Assembly (NCBI GenBank): GCA_002811645.1 | Contig: PDIP01000027.1 | Span: forward strand, 1 to 20,066 | Direction: 5' to 3' | DNA from: Corallochytrium limacisporum | Taxonomy: Eukaryota; Opisthokonta | Length of the DNA: 20,066 nt | Part shown: positions 17,173-20,066 of the stretch, one piece after another | How the letters are laid out: every line of letters begins with the position of its first letter | Numbering within the stretch: the first letter of the stretch is position 1 | The notes under the pieces: generated by a model | Databases searched by the model: none | The model's input: the letters and a program-made list of their open reading frames with translations, nothing else | Told to the model about the DNA's origin: nothing | Position numbers and translations under genes: made by a program

Positions 17173-17181
17173 TTTTAAATA
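17173..17181 (-). promoter_or_regulatory. TATA-like box of the secreted repeat protein gene
   Basis: On the minus strand the sequence reads TATTTAAAA, about 95 bp upstream of the ATG at 17077. The spacing and sequence suit a TATA element for a strongly expressed secreted protein. No transcription start is known, so this is inference. Confidence 0.5.
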
Positions 17182-18366
17182 CCTCTGGATGTCAGAGTTG
17201 GTGTTACCAGCATTCCGGAAAACCCTAACAGAACGTTTGTATTCTGGTTGTCGATGCGTCCCGTTGTAGTCGCTTCGTCACAGCATCGTGTTGCGATGCG
17301 AAAGTTCAGTCAGACCACCCCACGGCCAGAGTTCTTCGTTAAAGTGGCCGCTCAGGACTCTTGAACCCTGCGCTATGTTCTCCCCCCCTCCCCCCCTTTC
17401 CTATTTTCTTGTCCCAAGCTTATACAATTTCTTGGCTCTTAAGGGCCCGCTGCGCGCACCGTCTCCCATCGATACCACCCCGGCACCCTTCGCAGTGCGC
17501 GACGGGCAAAGGACTGTGGCGGGCGGGAGATGCCTATGTGATGGTCGCATCCACCATTGTTAATTCATCGCCATCAGCAAGAACACAAATATAGCAATTT
17601 GTGAACCATTTCAATGGAGTTTCACCATAAAAGAGTTGTCTTTGCGTGCATAGCTGGAGGTTTTTGTAGATGGGACCATGCGAATCTTGTGCGTTCGATG
17701 TGTATTGCGTATCAGATTTGCGGTTGTAGATTCGTACTCTTCTTCCATCTGCCATCAACGCTGTGGTTAACCAGCTGAGCGCAGTGGTCCACACCGCTCC
17801 TTCTGCTCTCCACAAAGAATCCTTTTTCCTAACCGCTGATGGCTACTGTCCCGAACATTTAAACCCTCGATCACATCGCCGATCGCAGCCAGAAAGGAAA
17901 GGGACTTGTTGTCAATGCCTTCCGCATGATTCCCTACCCAGCATCTGTGGAGGCTATGTGCAGAACACCTGTCTCTGTTACTTGACTTAATGCTGCCGCG
18001 GTAGCCCGTAAACACCGATCTCAACCTATCGCGGCATGTACAGAGCGCAGCAAACCGTTTACCTTATAGCATTCACACCAGCACCAATCTGTTACCTTCA
18101 CCTATGTACTTTGGTGTTGTTGCTTATGACCTGTACGGTACGAGGGAGCACCAGCAGCACACTCAGACCTGACAGCGAAGTGCAGTTGCCGTTATTTTCT
18201 TAGCTGGATACCCCGGAACAGTGCTGCGCACATACAGATAATTGAGAAATTCTCTTATTGCGTTTAGGCGATAATATTTTTTTGGGGGTTTTAATTGGTT
18301 AAGCCATTAAGCTCCGGTGGTGACCACCAAAACTGTTAGGTTAGGTGGTCAAACGTACGTCGGGAA

Positions 18367-18388
18367 ACCCCTCTCGCGAGGGGGGGGG
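18367..18388. repeat. CCCCTCTCGCGAGGGG inverted repeat with G9 run
   Basis: A short near-perfect palindrome centred on CTCGCGAG, flanked by C and G arms and followed by a run of nine G. It could form a small hairpin or cruciform. The function is unknown. Confidence 0.7.
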
Positions 18389-18531
18389 CCTGGGCGCATA
18401 TTCGGGGCCCACTGATCTTCTTTTTTTCTCCCGTCCAAGGAAATTACTAGTGCCGTACAAAGTGAGGGCTTGTTGCAGGGCTGTTGACTGCGCACAAGGA
18501 TATTTTTTTGTCTTGGTCATGCATTTTTCAG

Positions 18532-18589
18532 CCCCCCCCTCCCCCCCCTTCTCTCGGCCCCCCCCTCCCGAGGGGAGGCGGGGGTGGGA
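18532..18589 (-). repeat. C-run cluster (minus-strand G-quadruplex motif) and hairpin
   Basis: Runs of eight, eight, eight and three C, broken by T, a 9-nt spacer and T, occupy 18532-18569. On the minus strand this is a four-run G-quadruplex motif with one long loop. It is followed by G-rich sequence (18570-18589) that can pair back to the last C runs (CCTCC with GGAGG). Confidence 0.8.
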
Positions 18590-19770
18590 GCTGTAGTGGG
18601 AGAGCAGCGAAAGTACTGAAGTTTTGCGAGTAACCTGGCTGCTTAGGTTGTGTTTTGTTCCTGAACTCCGCCATTGTGTTTGGTTCGGGGTGTAGGGTCT
18701 ACTTGGCTGGACATGTTGGCCCCGTTTGATGCGTTTGAAGAAAGTGCGACGGTCTCTTGATCTTCTACTGGCCTCACACAAACTCCCAGCATACTCGCTG
18801 GTATCGTTGCCGAAAGACATTGTCAAACACGTCTTCGTATCCGTTGACGCTGACACTGTAAATATAACATTGTGTCAAGAATTTTAAGTGAGTGGATAAT
18901 ATTAGTACGGCCCTGTACGATCCCGTACAAAGGATAGATTCCCCGCGCACTCGCTGCATCTGCATCTTGAAGCGATCGATCAAGAAACTGTGTCAAATGG
19001 TGCCAAGGAGACTGTAAAAGGTCAAACTAAATCGACAAGAAAGAGATGTACTCTTCACTTATGGGCCAGTGAAGTCCTGTGATTGAATCTGAGGATCTCA
19101 TGGACCAGCTGACAGACCGAGTTCAGGGACTGTTGGAGGTTCGTTCGATGCACCTCAAGGAATTCTGCATTTGTTTCTGACCAAGCAATGGATTTGTAAT
19201 GCAATTGATATACCCAACTGGGTATCATTGGTTGTGTAATTCATCCGAAATATCGACATGTGCTCGCCATGCTATGCAATCCTCGTGGCCCTTAGGTGTG
19301 GACAATGCGCATGCCGAGAGCACATGTGTCCTCATCCTTCAAGATCAACACTTTTTCAGTACTCGATCCAGCCCATCCACAGCTGGGCAAATGTTCATCA
19401 TGAGCGACGGTCGACTTCTCCCGTTGTGCAAATGGAGTGAGTATGCTACCCTTTAGATACGTACAGACTTCTTTGTACGACGCTTTCATCATTGTGTATC
19501 ACCAAAGAATACACAACCAAACAAACACAGCAGCTCCCGTCCCACACTTTTGTTCTGTTCCTGCGCCCATGAAATACCCGTCTCTCGCCTCCTTGTCCTC
19601 CTTGTGTACGACCCGACCCGATTTGCCGGTTCTCCAGGGTCCCAGCAAGGCCCTACCCCAGGGAGACCCTTCAGCCAATTTTGAAAATTTCCCCGCGCAC
19701 TTTGGTCTATTAACCCGTATATTTAATTTCTAATTCGTCTAACTCAATTGAAGGGTGTCAGTTATTTGGT

Positions 19771-19825
19771 TCACCACCAGGGACAAGGGGGGGAGGGTTG
19801 CCTCCGCCACTGGTGGTGACGGAGG
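19771..19825. repeat. Inverted repeat TCACCACCAG / CTGGTGGTGA with nested hairpin
   Basis: A perfect 10-bp inverted repeat (19771-19780 with 19810-19819) spaced by 29 nt. A second, overlapping hairpin pairs CCTCCG (19801-19806) with CGGAGG (19820-19825). The two folds are mutually exclusive, since both use the same central bases. A role as a terminator or structured RNA is not shown. Confidence 0.6.
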
Positions 19826-19909
19826 GGTCGGGTTGTGCTTGCAAAGCAAGTTTTGTACCCCACTGCCGATTGCCGCTCACACTCACACAGAACACGTAGG
19901 TGACTAACG

Positions 19910-19928
19910 CACACACACACACACACAC
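19910..19928. repeat. CA microsatellite
   Basis: An uninterrupted (CA)9 tract of 19 nt, an ordinary dinucleotide repeat in non-coding sequence and likely length-variable between strains. Confidence 0.97.
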
Positions 19929-20066
19929 TTGTCTCTCGCTCTCTCGCCCCAAAGACGAACCTGGCCAGCAGCCCGCCTCCACTGCTCTCTCGCTCTCCCA
20001 AGGGCTTAAAAATGAGTTTTGGGTTTTCGGCCAACGACAAGGCGGGACGGAGGGGAGGCCCCCCCG

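Larger units (their letters stand above)
17078..20066. other. 3 kb region without a supportable gene
   Basis: Apart from the promoter of the secreted protein gene at its left edge, no frame here is convincing. The longest (about 18341-18856, minus) runs through C/G homopolymers and has no recognisable domain. A 73-codon minus frame (17536-17755) has protein-like composition but no family match. Simple repeats and hairpins are listed separately. It could hold a non-coding RNA, an intron-containing gene with short exons, or the upstream region of a gene beyond the window. Confidence 0.5.

Noticed and set aside
18316-18328. GGTGGTGACCACC as an operator-type palindrome
   Set aside because: Only five paired bases around a three-base centre; too short to support a function in isolation.
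18341-18856. Minus-strand 171-codon frame
   Set aside because: Runs through C/G homopolymers, no recognisable motif or signal peptide, and no upstream promoter-like sequence.

Overview
The window looks like nuclear DNA of an intron-poor, single-celled eukaryote, most likely an opisthokont. Six of the seven convincing genes are read as uninterrupted frames. The seventh, phosphomannomutase, carries three short introns (86-92 nt) with near-identical GTAAGT donors and CTAAC branch sites. The standard genetic code fits: CTG falls at conserved leucines in phosphomannomutase. Several genes point away from ordinary ascomycete yeasts. One is a bHLH-zipper protein with a basic region almost the same as animal MAX. 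Another is a mahogunin (MGRN1)-type RING E3 ligase. A third is a phosphomannomutase whose start reads like the animal and plant enzymes. A unicellular holozoan (for example a corallochytrean or ichthyosporean) fits well, an early-branching fungus less well. This placement is inference from remembered family features.

Layout. 1-697: no gene; upstream of a sodium/chloride-dependent neurotransmitter-type symporter (698-2686, +). 2687-3728: no recognisable gene. 3729-4172 (+): small secreted cysteine-rich protein with a double-psi beta-barrel (expansin-like) pattern. 4173-5464: no recognisable gene. 5465-5884 (+): MAX-like bHLH-zipper protein, convergent with phosphomannomutase (5974-6974, -, four exons). 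6975-7836: shared divergent upstream region. 7837-12048 (+): tubulin-folding cofactor D, convergent across 110 bp with the MGRN1-like RING ligase (12159-13724, -). 13725-15946: long gene-less stretch with strong pyrimidine/purine strand asymmetry and a G-quadruplex motif. 15947-17077 (-): secreted repeat protein with dibasic processing-like sites. 17078-20066: about 3 kb with no supportable gene, containing C/G runs, a CA repeat and hairpins.

The genes do not form a pathway or operon. They cover amino-acid transport, wall or matrix-type secretion, transcription control, GDP-mannose supply, tubulin folding and ubiquitination. No rRNA, tRNA, transposon or CRISPR array was recognised. The most unusual items are the secreted repeat precursor, the MAX-like factor, the symporter with two extra predicted membrane segments, and the asymmetric low-complexity region at 14.3-15.5 kb.
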